From: Prevotella sp.
Lineage (GTDB): Bacteria; Bacteroidota; Bacteroidia; Bacteroidales; Bacteroidaceae
NCBI GenBank assembly: GCA_017470055.1
Contig: JAFUFD010000073.1
Location: 1-57,950, forward strand
DNA length: 57,950 nt
Reading direction: 5' to 3'
A program made the translations under genes and the position numbers. This document shows, in pieces, positions 32,532 through 41,054 of this stretch (the first letter of the stretch is position 1; the number at the start of each line of letters is the position of its first letter). Below the pieces are notes generated by a model. The model was not told the origin of the DNA and searched no databases. It saw only the letters and a list, made by a program, of their open reading frames with translations.

Positions 32532-34715
32532 TTACTTGGCATGACTGTTTTCCGTTGCTGTCAGACCTAATTGCGACATGCGGTAGACGAAATTGTTGAA
32601 CTTGGTGTAAGGTGGCAACTGCCCAACGAATTCCTCCACAGCATATCGGCTCGCCTCTGTCAAGTACATGAACAGGCTGTCCTTATGCTCCTCGTCCAGC
32701 ATAGCCTCCACTTCCTTCAATGCTTTCTGGTCGACATCCTTCCAAGTGCGGTTGGCACGTGTCACCATCAGGTTGACTGTTGCCATGTTCAACAGGGAAG
32801 GCGCAATAGAATTCTCGTCCAAGCATGGATACTCAATGATGGCAATCTCCTCTGGTAAGATATCCGGACAGAGATCCTTGATACCGTTTGCCATAATGAA
32901 CTTGCTGTCCTCGGCAAGGAAGTCCTCATCATAAGTCAGACGGCGAACTTGCAGACCAATGGATATCCAATAGTTCTCCAACTCCTGGGCAAGGAAACTC
33001 TTGCCGTTACCAGAGTCGGTGGAGATTAAGTTCAATACATTCTGCTGCCCCTCCTTGAATTTTGGCAATAATGCCTTACTCAACTGGCGGAGTGACATGT
33101 CGGCAATCGTCTTGTTGAAACGGCGATAGCGCAGGTTGCTCTCCTTCGGGTAACAGCCCATGACGGGAATCTTTGTGATACGCTCCGAACGCATGCGGTC
33201 ACGCAAGGTACGGTCGAGCAGTTCGATGATGAAGAAGTAGAGTGCTGTCAACATGAAAGTCAGCAGGAAGGCTCCCAATAGAACCATCAAACGGTTGGTA
33301 GGCTGAGCATTCAATGGGAACATCGGTGGGTTCAGCACACGAAGTGTCGCTGTCGACATCTGTAGGTTCTTCTGACGCAGACGAGCAGCGTTCAATGCTT
33401 TCAGCATCTCCATATAGTTACCCTCCACGAAACTGATATGGCGGTCCTTACGATCCAGTGTGGCTCCGATAGGAGAGTAGAACAGGTATTGCTGATCCAG
33501 ACGCTGGCGCATCACATCGGTGGCTGACATCTCTGCTCTTGCTTTCTCCATCAACAGCATCTGCTCCAACCATTTGTCAATCATATCCTTTGCCTTGACA
33601 CCCGTCTCTGTGCTATAGGTGCCTGCCTCGATCTCATGGGTCAGGTCCTTGACGGTATTAGTGGTAGCCTGCAACTCACGCTGCGCTTTCTGCATCTCCT
33701 CTTGTGCCTCATTGTTCAGGTCACCACCTTCTCCTGCCATCAGGCGGAGGTTAGAGATACGGGACTGCAGACGAGAGATGTCCTTAATTTGATCGGTGAA
33801 CTGCTTGTTGGCACGAATCACACGGGCACGGTCGCCCAACTGACGCTCCAGATAGTCCATCAATGCCTTGGACGTGGTGTAGTCCATCAACTGCTGGTTT
33901 TGGAAATTCTGCTGTTGCTGATCCAATACGGTCAACTGCTTGGTTTGCTCACCATAGTTAATGATACGCTTGGAGATGTTGTAACGAATCAAGTCATCCT
34001 CTGCACTGGTAAGGATACGGTACAGACGAGCAACCTCACGCTCGAAGAACTTAATGACGTTATTCGTCTCACCAAAACGAATCTGCTGATAGTGACGGGC
34101 AAAAACCTCATTGAGAATATCCAGTGTGTTATAGGCAATACCTGCATCGTTTGCCGAATAACCAATATCTATGATATCGCTTCGATCTAACTGCAAGACT
34201 TTCAGTCTGGAGGTGATACTATTAATGCCAAAATAGGGATGGTAGTTGAGAATACCAAAGATGTAGTTATCTTGTGATGGCTTCTCGTATGCCTTCAAGT
34301 TCGCATAGGTCGCAGACTCGCTATTATGGTTGATTAACGCCTTGACATCAGCGGGTACTGACGCATTCAACTGGCGGAAATGCTCTGCAGAGATGTAGTT
34401 GTTGTCCTTGTTGGGATTACCATACATCATGCAACGGGCAAACAGACGAAGGGAGACCTCACGGATTGTATTTTCTGTTGTTATGATTAACATGAGGTTG
34501 GTGATGTTGGTCTGGGGATTACCACCGGCGACACCTGTACCACCCTCAATGTTATATCCTGTAATCATACCCGTATAGATCGTGGTGTTCGTATCGTATA
34601 TACGCTCCATGTTTCTGGTCATGAACCATGCCACAATCAATGCAATTAACGGCAAGATAACCAAATACCAACGTATCTTATATAAAAACCTGACGATATA
34701 TCTGAATAAATCCAT
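32532..34715 (-). CDS. Wzc/Wzz-like chain-length protein with reduced kinase domain
   Basis: A 727-residue protein. The N-terminal membrane helix (about 14-33) and a second helix at about 485-505 flank a long, coiled-coil-rich periplasmic part, as in Wzz/Wzc (PCP) proteins. The cytoplasmic part has a P-loop 'STDSGNGKS' (Lys572). But the second Walker A-type segment (normally with two Asp) reads 'RLTYDEDF', the Walker B-like 'IIEYPCLDE' is altered, and the C-terminus lacks a tyrosine cluster. It is thus probably a chain-length and assembly protein with at most nucleotide binding. It lies between the TolC-like gene and the Wzy-like gene. Confidence 0.8.
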   Translation of the reverse strand: MDLFRYIVRFLYKIRWYLVILPLIALIVAWFMTRNMERIYDTNTTIYTGMITGYNIEGGTGVAGGNPQTNITNLMLIITTENTIREVSLRLFARCMMYGNPNKDNNYISAEHFRQLNASVPADVKALINHNSESATYANLKAYEKPSQDNYIFGILNYHPYFGINSITSRLKVLQLDRSDIIDIGYSANDAGIAYNTLDILNEVFARHYQQIRFGETNNVIKFFEREVARLYRILTSAEDDLIRYNISKRIINYGEQTKQLTVLDQQQQNFQNQQLMDYTTSKALMDYLERQLGDRARVIRANKQFTDQIKDISRLQSRISNLRLMAGEGGDLNNEAQEEMQKAQRELQATTNTVKDLTHEIEAGTYSTETGVKAKDMIDKWLEQMLLMEKARAEMSATDVMRQRLDQQYLFYSPIGATLDRKDRHISFVEGNYMEMLKALNAARLRQKNLQMSTATLRVLNPPMFPLNAQPTNRLMVLLGAFLLTFMLTALYFFIIELLDRTLRDRMRSERITKIPVMGCYPKESNLRYRRFNKTIADMSLRQLSKALLPKFKEGQQNVLNLISTDSGNGKSFLAQELENYWISIGLQVRRLTYDEDFLAEDSKFIMANGIKDLCPDILPEEIAIIEYPCLDENSIAPSLLNMATVNLMVTRANRTWKDVDQKALKEVEAMLDEEHKDSLFMYLTEASRYAVEEFVGQLPPYTKFNNFVYRMSQLGLTATENSHAK

Positions 34716-34726
34716 AATGCTATGTT

Positions 34727-35758
34727 TTAACGGTTTCTACTTCTACTGCTTTTCTCGTATGCTCTTGCTGCGCTGGCAGATCTCGATGCCTCGCGGGCAT
34801 CAAGGCGAGAGGCTTTTTGCTGGGCAGTTTTCTCCGCTCTCTCTAACTGCTGATAACGCTTCTCATCCGCCTTTGACTCCTTGGCGATACGCTTCTCCAT
34901 TGCTTTGTTCTCACGGCGAATCTGACTCTCAGACTTGTGTATCGTGCCATCCAAGGTCACCTCAGTGGTAGCATTGGTAATAATCGGTGTACGGGAGAGA
35001 ATCTCCAGAGTGAGAATATCTGTCATAATTTCAGTTTGAAGAACCTGATATTCCTTCACCACGTCCAACTCATGCAATTTTGTCCATGCATAGTCCTCGA
35101 TGTTCATGTTACCCTGATGGAAGTCCTCCTGGTTCAAGGCACCAGCACCTTGATAGGCAGCAGCACCTTCACTGGCGGTCTTCAAGGTCACCAGCGTATT
35201 GGTAATCTTAGCATATAAGGTACTAATCTGAAGTTTGAGATCTTCAAATTTGGCATCCTTCTCTAACCCTGCTTTTTCTGCCTCCAGACGCTTACGCTTG
35301 ATAGAGGGTGCCCAGTCAAGAATATCCTCCAAGGGAATATTCAGGTTGACACCGACATTCCAATATGCCTGTTCGCTACCGTCCTTCGACTCAAAGATAG
35401 GAGTGAAGTTCATGGTACCCATCTGGTTGTTAGTCAACTGGCTGTAAACATCCGTCTTACCATAACTGTAACTGGCATGGGCACGGACATAGGAGAAAAT
35501 ATGGCGCTTCTGTTGGGCGACTTCCGCCTTGGCAAGTTGCTCGGCTTTCTCTAAAGATAAGATGTTGGGATTTTGCTTGGCGTTCTCAAAAAGAACAGAA
35601 AGCGGTGGGAGATGGAATGAGGAAAAGTTCAGGGTACTCTCATCGCTGGAGTCAAAGAATCCCGCACTGATACCACTTTCGTCTAAACTTTGAGCATGGG
35701 TTGTTGAACCTATGCCAAGTGCAATAGCCAAAAGTAGTAGATGTCTTATTTTGTTCAT
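34727..35758 (-). CDS. TolC-like outer-membrane protein with basic tail
   Basis: A 343-residue protein with a signal peptide (cleavage near STTHAQ). Long amphipathic helices ('LAKAEVAQQKRHIFSYV', 'LKLQISTLYAKITNTLVTLKTASEGAAAYQ') and a beta-strand region 'ARAHASYSYGKTDVYSQL...VGVNLNIPL' fit one half of a TolC-type fold; TolC itself has two such repeats. About 65 residues at the C-terminus form a highly charged tail rich in Lys, Arg, Glu and Ala. ATG 35758 is used because the upstream frame has no signal peptide. Its place beside the Wzc-like gene suggests that it is the outer-membrane exit for the polysaccharide. Confidence 0.7.
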   Translation of the reverse strand: MNKIRHLLLLAIALGIGSTTHAQSLDESGISAGFFDSSDESTLNFSSFHLPPLSVLFENAKQNPNILSLEKAEQLAKAEVAQQKRHIFSYVRAHASYSYGKTDVYSQLTNNQMGTMNFTPIFESKDGSEQAYWNVGVNLNIPLEDILDWAPSIKRKRLEAEKAGLEKDAKFEDLKLQISTLYAKITNTLVTLKTASEGAAAYQGAGALNQEDFHQGNMNIEDYAWTKLHELDVVKEYQVLQTEIMTDILTLEILSRTPIITNATTEVTLDGTIHKSESQIRRENKAMEKRIAKESKADEKRYQQLERAEKTAQQKASRLDAREASRSASAARAYEKSSRSRNR

Positions 35759-35786
35759 TTTTTCTAAATGGGTTAGACTATTTTGA

Positions 35787-36989
35787 TTATACGTTTTCCT
35801 TTTGTACAAAGGCAAAGAGGGTACGGAAGATAATCTTCATATCCAGTATGAAGTTGTAGGTCTGTCCGTATGTGATATCCAACTGCTTGCGCTCCTCGGC
35901 AGACATGTTGCCACCCTTACCACGCTCCTCGACCTGCCATAGACCGGTAAGTCCTGCTGGCGCCATGAAACGGTCGATGCTGGTATCGGCAGTCAGTTTC
36001 TCGGCCTCATAGAGTGGGAGAGGACGGTTGCCGACGATAGACATATCGCCCTTGAGAATATTGAAAAGTTGTGGAAGTTCATCAATACTGTATTTGCGGA
36101 TAAAGCGTCCCACCTTAGTGATGCGTGGGTCGTTCTCTATCTTGACAAAGGCATTGTTGATATCTTCCTCCTTCTGCTTGTTGAAGTCACTCTCTGCCAC
36201 CACAAAGTCATCACCGATAAGCATAATCTCCTCATCGCTGATCATCATCTCAGACTCCATGCCCATATCCAACATGTCTTGTTCGGCTTCATCACCGAGT
36301 GGAGCCGTGATGGTTTTGTGCTCGTCCTCCTCTTCCTTCTCTGCATACTGGTTACTGGTCTTGCTGAGGTCCTTTAGACGCTCTTCGGCATCAACATACA
36401 TGCTGCGGAACTTCAAGAAGTCGAAAATGGTATAGTTGGTACCTACACGCTTTGACTTGAAAAGGATAGGACCTTTGCTCTCCAACCTGATAGCGATAGC
36501 AGTCAAAATAAAGATTGGAGAAAGGATGATGATGGCAAGCCCGGAGAAGATGATGTCGAACAAGCGCTTCCATACGGGAATCTTGAACTTCAGGATCTTA
36601 TAGCGAGGCGCCTCATCGTCAAAGAGAATATTCTCACGGTCGGAGATGAATTGTATCTTCTTGTTTAATGCCGTCACAGAAGCGTCTTTGTTGATGGTGT
36701 CATTGACACCACACTTCATATAGATGCTACGCTCTTCCTCAGACATGTCGTCAGTCAGGAGGATAATATAGACATTACGGCATTTCTTGCGCAGATAGGT
36801 GATAGCCGTAATATCCTCGCTACGGACATTGCGGTCGAAAAATACAATAAAATGCTCATTGGATACGTGAGGAGTACATACCTGAGCAGCGTCCTTGTAG
36901 GCATTTGTCATTCTGACCAATTGCCCTGGGATGTACTTGAGCCTTTCTTGTGTCTTTGGATTGTTACCTAAGTAAACAACACCTATCAT
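35787..36989 (-). CDS. Receiver-like/sugar-phosphate transferase fusion
   Basis: A 400-residue protein. Residues 1-115 have the length and strand pattern of a response-regulator receiver, with 'VFFDRN' (Asp52), 'ILLTDD' (Thr79) and 'TINKDAS' (Lys101), though the first acidic pair is missing. Residues 139-398 are a bacterial sugar transferase (WcaJ/WbaP C-terminal domain): 'KRLFDIIFSGLAIIILSPIF' membrane helix, 'FKSKRVG', 'FLKFRSM', 'DPRITKVGRFIRKYSIDELPQLFN', 'GDMSIVGNRP' and 'GLTGLWQV'. Within it an insert of about 65 residues (about 212-278) is very acidic. It should transfer the first sugar-phosphate to undecaprenyl phosphate. The next gene upstream is a separate receiver. Confidence 0.85.
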   Translation of the reverse strand: MIGVVYLGNNPKTQERLKYIPGQLVRMTNAYKDAAQVCTPHVSNEHFIVFFDRNVRSEDITAITYLRKKCRNVYIILLTDDMSEEERSIYMKCGVNDTINKDASVTALNKKIQFISDRENILFDDEAPRYKILKFKIPVWKRLFDIIFSGLAIIILSPIFILTAIAIRLESKGPILFKSKRVGTNYTIFDFLKFRSMYVDAEERLKDLSKTSNQYAEKEEEDEHKTITAPLGDEAEQDMLDMGMESEMMISDEEIMLIGDDFVVAESDFNKQKEEDINNAFVKIENDPRITKVGRFIRKYSIDELPQLFNILKGDMSIVGNRPLPLYEAEKLTADTSIDRFMAPAGLTGLWQVEERGKGGNMSAEERKQLDITYGQTYNFILDMKIIFRTLFAFVQKENV

Positions 36990-37013
36990 AATAATATATT
37001 ATTAGAGTTTAGA

Positions 37014-37382
37014 TTAGTTTGGAAGGATCTTCTTGACGCGGATCTTTAACTCCATGGGATTGAATGGCTTGACGATATAATCGACTGCGCCAATCTCCAA
37101 CAGGCGGATACGCTCACTGGTGGAGTCCTCACTGGAAAGCATGATTACAGGAATATGACGGAACAACTCGTTCTGCTTGATCCACTCCAGGAAATCGTCA
37201 CCGCGCATGCCAGGCATACGGATATCAGAAATGATAAGGTCTGGTGTGTTGCCTGCTTGAAGCCATTTCACACCTTGCAAGCCGTCGGGTAACCACTGGA
37301 CATCATAATCACTCATCAAGTAAATCGAGAGCACCTTGGCGATGGTCTCCTTGTCATCTAGTATTAATATTTTTTTCTTCAT
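37014..37382 (-). CDS. Stand-alone response-regulator receiver
   Basis: A 122-residue protein that is only a CheY-like receiver: acidic pair Asp9-Asp10, phospho-acceptor Asp53 in 'LIISDIRMPG', Ser83 and Lys105 in 'YIVKPFNP'. All phosphorylation residues are present and there is no output domain. It is first in the exopolysaccharide operon, 24 bases ahead of the receiver-like/sugar transferase gene. A cognate histidine kinase is not in the window. It may relay a phosphate signal to polysaccharide synthesis, for example by binding to the next gene's product; this is inferred from position. Confidence 0.88.
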   Translation of the reverse strand: MKKKILILDDKETIAKVLSIYLMSDYDVQWLPDGLQGVKWLQAGNTPDLIISDIRMPGMRGDDFLEWIKQNELFRHIPVIMLSSEDSTSERIRLLEIGAVDYIVKPFNPMELKIRVKKILPN

Positions 37383-37424
37383 ATATGAATAAAACTTAGT
37401 TCTCGGTCATGTTATTCTAATGTG

Positions 37425-37458
37425 CAAAGGTAAAAAAATATTTTTAATTGTAGTCAAA
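37425..37458 (-). promoter_or_regulatory. Promoter of the exopolysaccharide operon
   Basis: On the minus strand TTTG (37458-37455), a 22-nt spacer, and TACCTTTG (37432-37425) approximate the consensus. No other clear promoter was seen down to the Wzx-like gene, so about 11 kb may be one transcription unit. Confidence 0.55.
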
Positions 37459-37570
37459 TAATGATAAAAAAATGCCAAAAAAAAGGAAAAAAGTTGGAAA
37501 TTAAAAATTATTTAGGGAAATTTGGGCTGTTAAACGTATTAATAGTAGAGAATTTATTTTCAACATAATT

Positions 37571-39061
37571 ATGGCAAATAGATATCTATTAGGATTCGAT
37601 GTGGGCAGTTCTTCTGTCAAGGCATCGTTAGTAAATGCAGACACAGGCAAGTGTGCTGCTGCTGCTTTTTTCCCAGAGAAAGAAGCACCGATCATGGCTG
37701 TAAAAGCAGGTTGGGCTGAGCAAGACCCCCAAATGTGGTGGGACAATGCGAAGTTGAGTTTGAAAAAGATTATGGCAGAGACTGGAGCCACAGGGGAGGA
37801 TATCAAGGCAATTGGTATCTCTTATCAGATGCATGGTTTGGTATGTGTCGACAAAAATCTAAGAGCCTTGCGCCCTTCAATCATCTGGTGTGACTCTCGT
37901 GCCGTACCTTATGGCGAGAAGGCTTTCCAGGACCTGGGGGCTGACCAGTGCCTGAGCCATTTGCTGAATTCTCCTGGTAACTTCACGGCAGCAAAACTTG
38001 CCTGGGTTAAGGAGAATGAACCGGAAATCTATGCTCAGATTCACAAGATCATGTTGCCTGGTGATTATATCGCCATGCGTCTTTCTGGCATTGCCAATAC
38101 AACGGTCAGTGGGCTCTCTGAAGGAATGTTCTGGGACTTCAAGAACAATCAGGTGGCTGATTTCCTGATGAAATATTATGGTTTTGACGCATCACTTATC
38201 GCCGATATTGTACCTACCTTTGGAATTCAGAGCGAGGTGAGTGCTGAGGCTGCCGCAGAACTCGGGCTGAAAGCAGGTACACCTATTTCATATAGAGGGG
38301 GCGATCAGCCAAATAATGCCTTGTCATTGAACGTTCTCAATCCTGGTGAGATTGCTGCCACAGCAGGCACCTCTGGTGTTGTTTATGGTGTTCTTGGTGA
38401 GGTGAACTATGATAAGCAGAGCCGTGTGAATATGTTTGCCCACGTGAACCATACGGGTGAGCAGACTCGTCTTGGCGTATTGGGCATCTGCAATGGCACT
38501 GGCATCTTGAATGCGTGGATTCATCGTAATATCACTGCGGACATCTCCTATGCTGAGATGAACGACTTAGGGGCTACCGTACCTATTGGCAGTGAGGGTG
38601 TTCAAATCCTTCCGTTTGGAAATGGTGCGGAGCGCATCTTGGAGAACAAGGAGATAGGTTGCTCTATCCACAACCTGAACTTCAATCGTCACAACAAGGC
38701 GCATCTTGTTCGTGCCGCTCAAGAGGGCATTGTTTTCTCATTCTGCTATGGCATGGAGATTATGCAGCAGATGGGTATGGATATTCAGAAGATTCACGCT
38801 GGCAAAGCAAATATGTTCCTGAGTCCATTGTTCCGCAATACACTGGCCGGTGTCAGTGGGGCTACTATTGAACTTTATGATACCGACGGTTCTGTAGGTG
38901 CCGCCAAAGGTGCTGGTATTGGTGCTGGTATCTACAAGGATAGTAATGAGGCATTCGCAACGTTGGACAAGTTACAGGTCATCGAGCCTGAGGCTGCTAA
39001 GCGTAGTGAGTATCTTGCTGCTTATGCCGCATGGAAAGAGACACTGAGTAAGAACATATAG
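37571..39061 (+). CDS. xylB: Xylulokinase (FGGY family)
   Basis: A 496-residue FGGY carbohydrate kinase. The N-terminal ATPase fold begins 'YLLGFDVGSSSVKASL'; 'IGISYQMHGLV' (82-91, with the Q-M-H-G substrate motif of xylulokinases), 'IIWCDSR', and the catalytic base Asp245 in 'YRGGDQPNNA' are intact, as is the second phosphate-binding 'GAAKGAGIGAG'. It should phosphorylate D-xylulose to xylulose-5-phosphate in the cytoplasm. The usual partner xylA is not next to it. No canonical TAnnTTTG was seen upstream. It faces buk across an inverted repeat. Confidence 0.9.
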   Translation: MANRYLLGFDVGSSSVKASLVNADTGKCAAAAFFPEKEAPIMAVKAGWAEQDPQMWWDNAKLSLKKIMAETGATGEDIKAIGISYQMHGLVCVDKNLRALRPSIIWCDSRAVPYGEKAFQDLGADQCLSHLLNSPGNFTAAKLAWVKENEPEIYAQIHKIMLPGDYIAMRLSGIANTTVSGLSEGMFWDFKNNQVADFLMKYYGFDASLIADIVPTFGIQSEVSAEAAAELGLKAGTPISYRGGDQPNNALSLNVLNPGEIAATAGTSGVVYGVLGEVNYDKQSRVNMFAHVNHTGEQTRLGVLGICNGTGILNAWIHRNITADISYAEMNDLGATVPIGSEGVQILPFGNGAERILENKEIGCSIHNLNFNRHNKAHLVRAAQEGIVFSFCYGMEIMQQMGMDIQKIHAGKANMFLSPLFRNTLAGVSGATIELYDTDGSVGAAKGAGIGAGIYKDSNEAFATLDKLQVIEPEAAKRSEYLAAYAAWKETLSKNI

Positions 39062-39081
39062 TTTTGGGGAAGAACTCTGTG

Positions 39082-39142
39082 AAATGGAGGCTTCAAACGA
39101 CCCGTTTGAAGCCTTCATTCGTATCGTTTGAAGCCTCCATTT
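39082..39142. terminator. Nested inverted repeats between xylB and buk
   Basis: AAATGGAGGCTTCAAACGA (39082-39100) and its exact complement at 39124-39142 form a 19-bp palindrome. A third copy, CGTTTGAAGCC at 39103-39113, can pair instead with the left arm (11-12 bp, three-base loop), giving two mutually exclusive hairpins. It lies between convergent genes, so a bidirectional terminator is likely although T-runs are short. Confidence 0.7.
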
Positions 39143-39148
39143 GACTTG

Positions 39149-40216
39149 TTATTGATATACTTTCGCTTTTTGTTTACCTTGCAGAACGGCAAGGGCATTG
39201 AGGGCAAGCGCCTCCATCTCGTTCTCTCCAGGGAAAGTGTAAACGGGAGCGAGGAAAGCGATGCGTCGCCGGAGTTCACTGACGATATAGTCGGAATGTG
39301 CCATGCCACCAGTCAGGAGAATGGCGTCGATATTGCCGCATAGGACGGCCGCTTCAGCGGAAATCTGTTTTGCCGTATGATAAAGCATGGCGTCTACCAG
39401 CAGTTGCGCATGCTCATCACCTTGCTTGATGCGATCCAATATCTCCCGCATGTTATTTGTCCCAAGATGGGCAGTCAGACCTGCCTGTCCTGCGATACTT
39501 TTCAGTAGTTGTCTCTCCGTAAACTTGCCACTGAAACACAAACGGATCAAGTCTGCCGCAGGTAATGAGCCTGCACGCTCAGGTGAGAAAGGCCCCTCAC
39601 CGTCCAAGGCGTTATTCGCATCAATGGCACGGCCATGCTCATGGGCTGCAACAGAGATTCCCCCTCCCAGATGACAGATAATCAGGTTCAAGTCCTCGTA
39701 CTCCTTGCCAATGCTGTGGGCATAACGGCGGGCAATGGCACGCTGGTTGAGGGCATGCCAGATACAGATGCGAGGCATCAAGGGCGATCCGCTGATACGA
39801 GCCAAGGGTGATAACTCGTCTACCACGCCAGGGTCGGCGATGAAAGCACGGCAATGGGGTATTGTAGCGGCAATCTCATGGGCTATCAGACAACCGAGGT
39901 TACAGGCATGGCTGTGCATCACACATCCATGTAGGGTGTCACCCACCATCTTGTCGTTGATTTCATAGACACCGCCGACAATCGGTTTCACCAGTCCGCC
40001 ACGTCCGATAACTGCGTCAAACTCCAGTGGAATCTCTGTCTGTCGCAACTCGTCGAGAACCAATTGGCGGCGGAAAGCACGTTGTTCCAGCACATCACCA
40101 AACTGCGACAACTCTTCCGCATGATGGGTGATGTTACGGAGTAATATGGGCTTCTCGTCGTCATAGACGGCAATTTTCGTCGATGTTGAGCCTGGATTGA
40201 TGACTAATATCTTCAT
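39149..40216 (-). CDS. buk: Butyrate kinase
   Basis: A 355-residue protein of the ASKHA acetate/butyrate kinase family. The N-terminus 'ILVINPGSTSTKIAVYDDEKP', 'AVIGRGGLVKPI', 'CHLGGGISVAAHEHGRAID' and 'AILLTGGMAHSDYI' fit Buk better than the longer acetate kinases. It would convert acyl phosphate plus ADP to the acid plus ATP, or the reverse. It overlaps ptb by 4 bases, so the two are coupled. Chain preference (butyrate or branched acids) cannot be told. The kinase begins with ATG at 40216. Confidence 0.9.
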   Translation of the reverse strand: MKILVINPGSTSTKIAVYDDEKPILLRNITHHAEELSQFGDVLEQRAFRRQLVLDELRQTEIPLEFDAVIGRGGLVKPIVGGVYEINDKMVGDTLHGCVMHSHACNLGCLIAHEIAATIPHCRAFIADPGVVDELSPLARISGSPLMPRICIWHALNQRAIARRYAHSIGKEYEDLNLIICHLGGGISVAAHEHGRAIDANNALDGEGPFSPERAGSLPAADLIRLCFSGKFTERQLLKSIAGQAGLTAHLGTNNMREILDRIKQGDEHAQLLVDAMLYHTAKQISAEAAVLCGNIDAILLTGGMAHSDYIVSELRRRIAFLAPVYTFPGENEMEALALNALAVLQGKQKAKVYQ

Positions 40217-41049
40217 ATCGCAGCCAGTGCAAGTGAGTAATATTTTGATTCGGGACTATCTGCTCTTGACGAGACCACACAAGGACACTGGGTGCCCTGC
40301 AGCACCCCTGCCGTCTTAGCGTAGGCAAACAGTGTCAGTGTCTTGTAGAAAACATTGCCCGCTACGATGTCAGGGAAGATAAGCGCGTCTGCTTGTCCGT
40401 CAATAATGCTGTGTATCCCTTTCTCATGGAGGCTGACACTGTCAAGTGATGTCTTCAAGTCAAGTGGACCGTCAATCAGACAGCGTCCGAATTTACCCGT
40501 CTGTGCCTCGGCAATAATTTCGAGGTAGTCGGCAGTATAAGGAAATGCCTTGGCGCTGACTTTCTCCGCACAGTGGATAAGAGAGATACGGGGTTCCTCG
40601 ATACCAAGGGCATGACATACGTAGTTTACGTAATAAATCTGTTGTCGTCGCTGTGCTTGGGTTGGGACAGGTATCACTGCCGCATCGGTGAAGAAGAGTA
40701 GTTTCTCGTATTTTGGAATCTCTGCCATGGCAACATGGGTGAGTACATGTCCTGGCCGGATGATGCCTTTCTCCTTGTCTAAAATAGCGCGTAGAAGGAC
40801 ATCAGTATTGATCAGTCCCTTCATCAGGATGTCTGCATCCCCGTTCTTGCATAATGCCACGGCACGACGAGCGCATTCTTCCTTGTCGTCTCCATCCACA
40901 TAGATGGGCTCTATGAATCCCATTTCCTTGCCTTTCTCTACGGCATATCGGGTACTGGCGTCATTGGCAGAGACAACTGCCACTCGCTTTCGGTCGCCCC
41001 GCTCTTGCAGGAAGACAATCATGTCGTTTAAGGTTCGGATGGGTTGCAT
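40213..41049 (-). CDS. ptb: Phosphate butyryltransferase
   Basis: A 278-residue protein of the phosphate acetyl/butyryltransferase family, shorter than Pta and matching Ptb. Motifs include 'RVAVVSANDASTRYAVEKG', 'ADILMKGLINTDVLLRAIL', 'GHVLTHVAMAEIP' and 'FFTDAAVIPVP'. It would exchange CoA and phosphate on a short acyl group, feeding Buk. Its start lies 5 bases after manC, and it ends within buk. A role in branched-chain amino acid breakdown or in a butyrate-type pathway is possible. Confidence 0.88.
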   Translation of the reverse strand: MQPIRTLNDMIVFLQERGDRKRVAVVSANDASTRYAVEKGKEMGFIEPIYVDGDDKEECARRAVALCKNGDADILMKGLINTDVLLRAILDKEKGIIRPGHVLTHVAMAEIPKYEKLLFFTDAAVIPVPTQAQRRQQIYYVNYVCHALGIEEPRISLIHCAEKVSAKAFPYTADYLEIIAEAQTGKFGRCLIDGPLDLKTSLDSVSLHEKGIHSIIDGQADALIFPDIVAGNVFYKTLTLFAYAKTAGVLQGTQCPCVVSSRADSPESKYYSLALAAI

Positions 41050-41054
41050 AGGCT

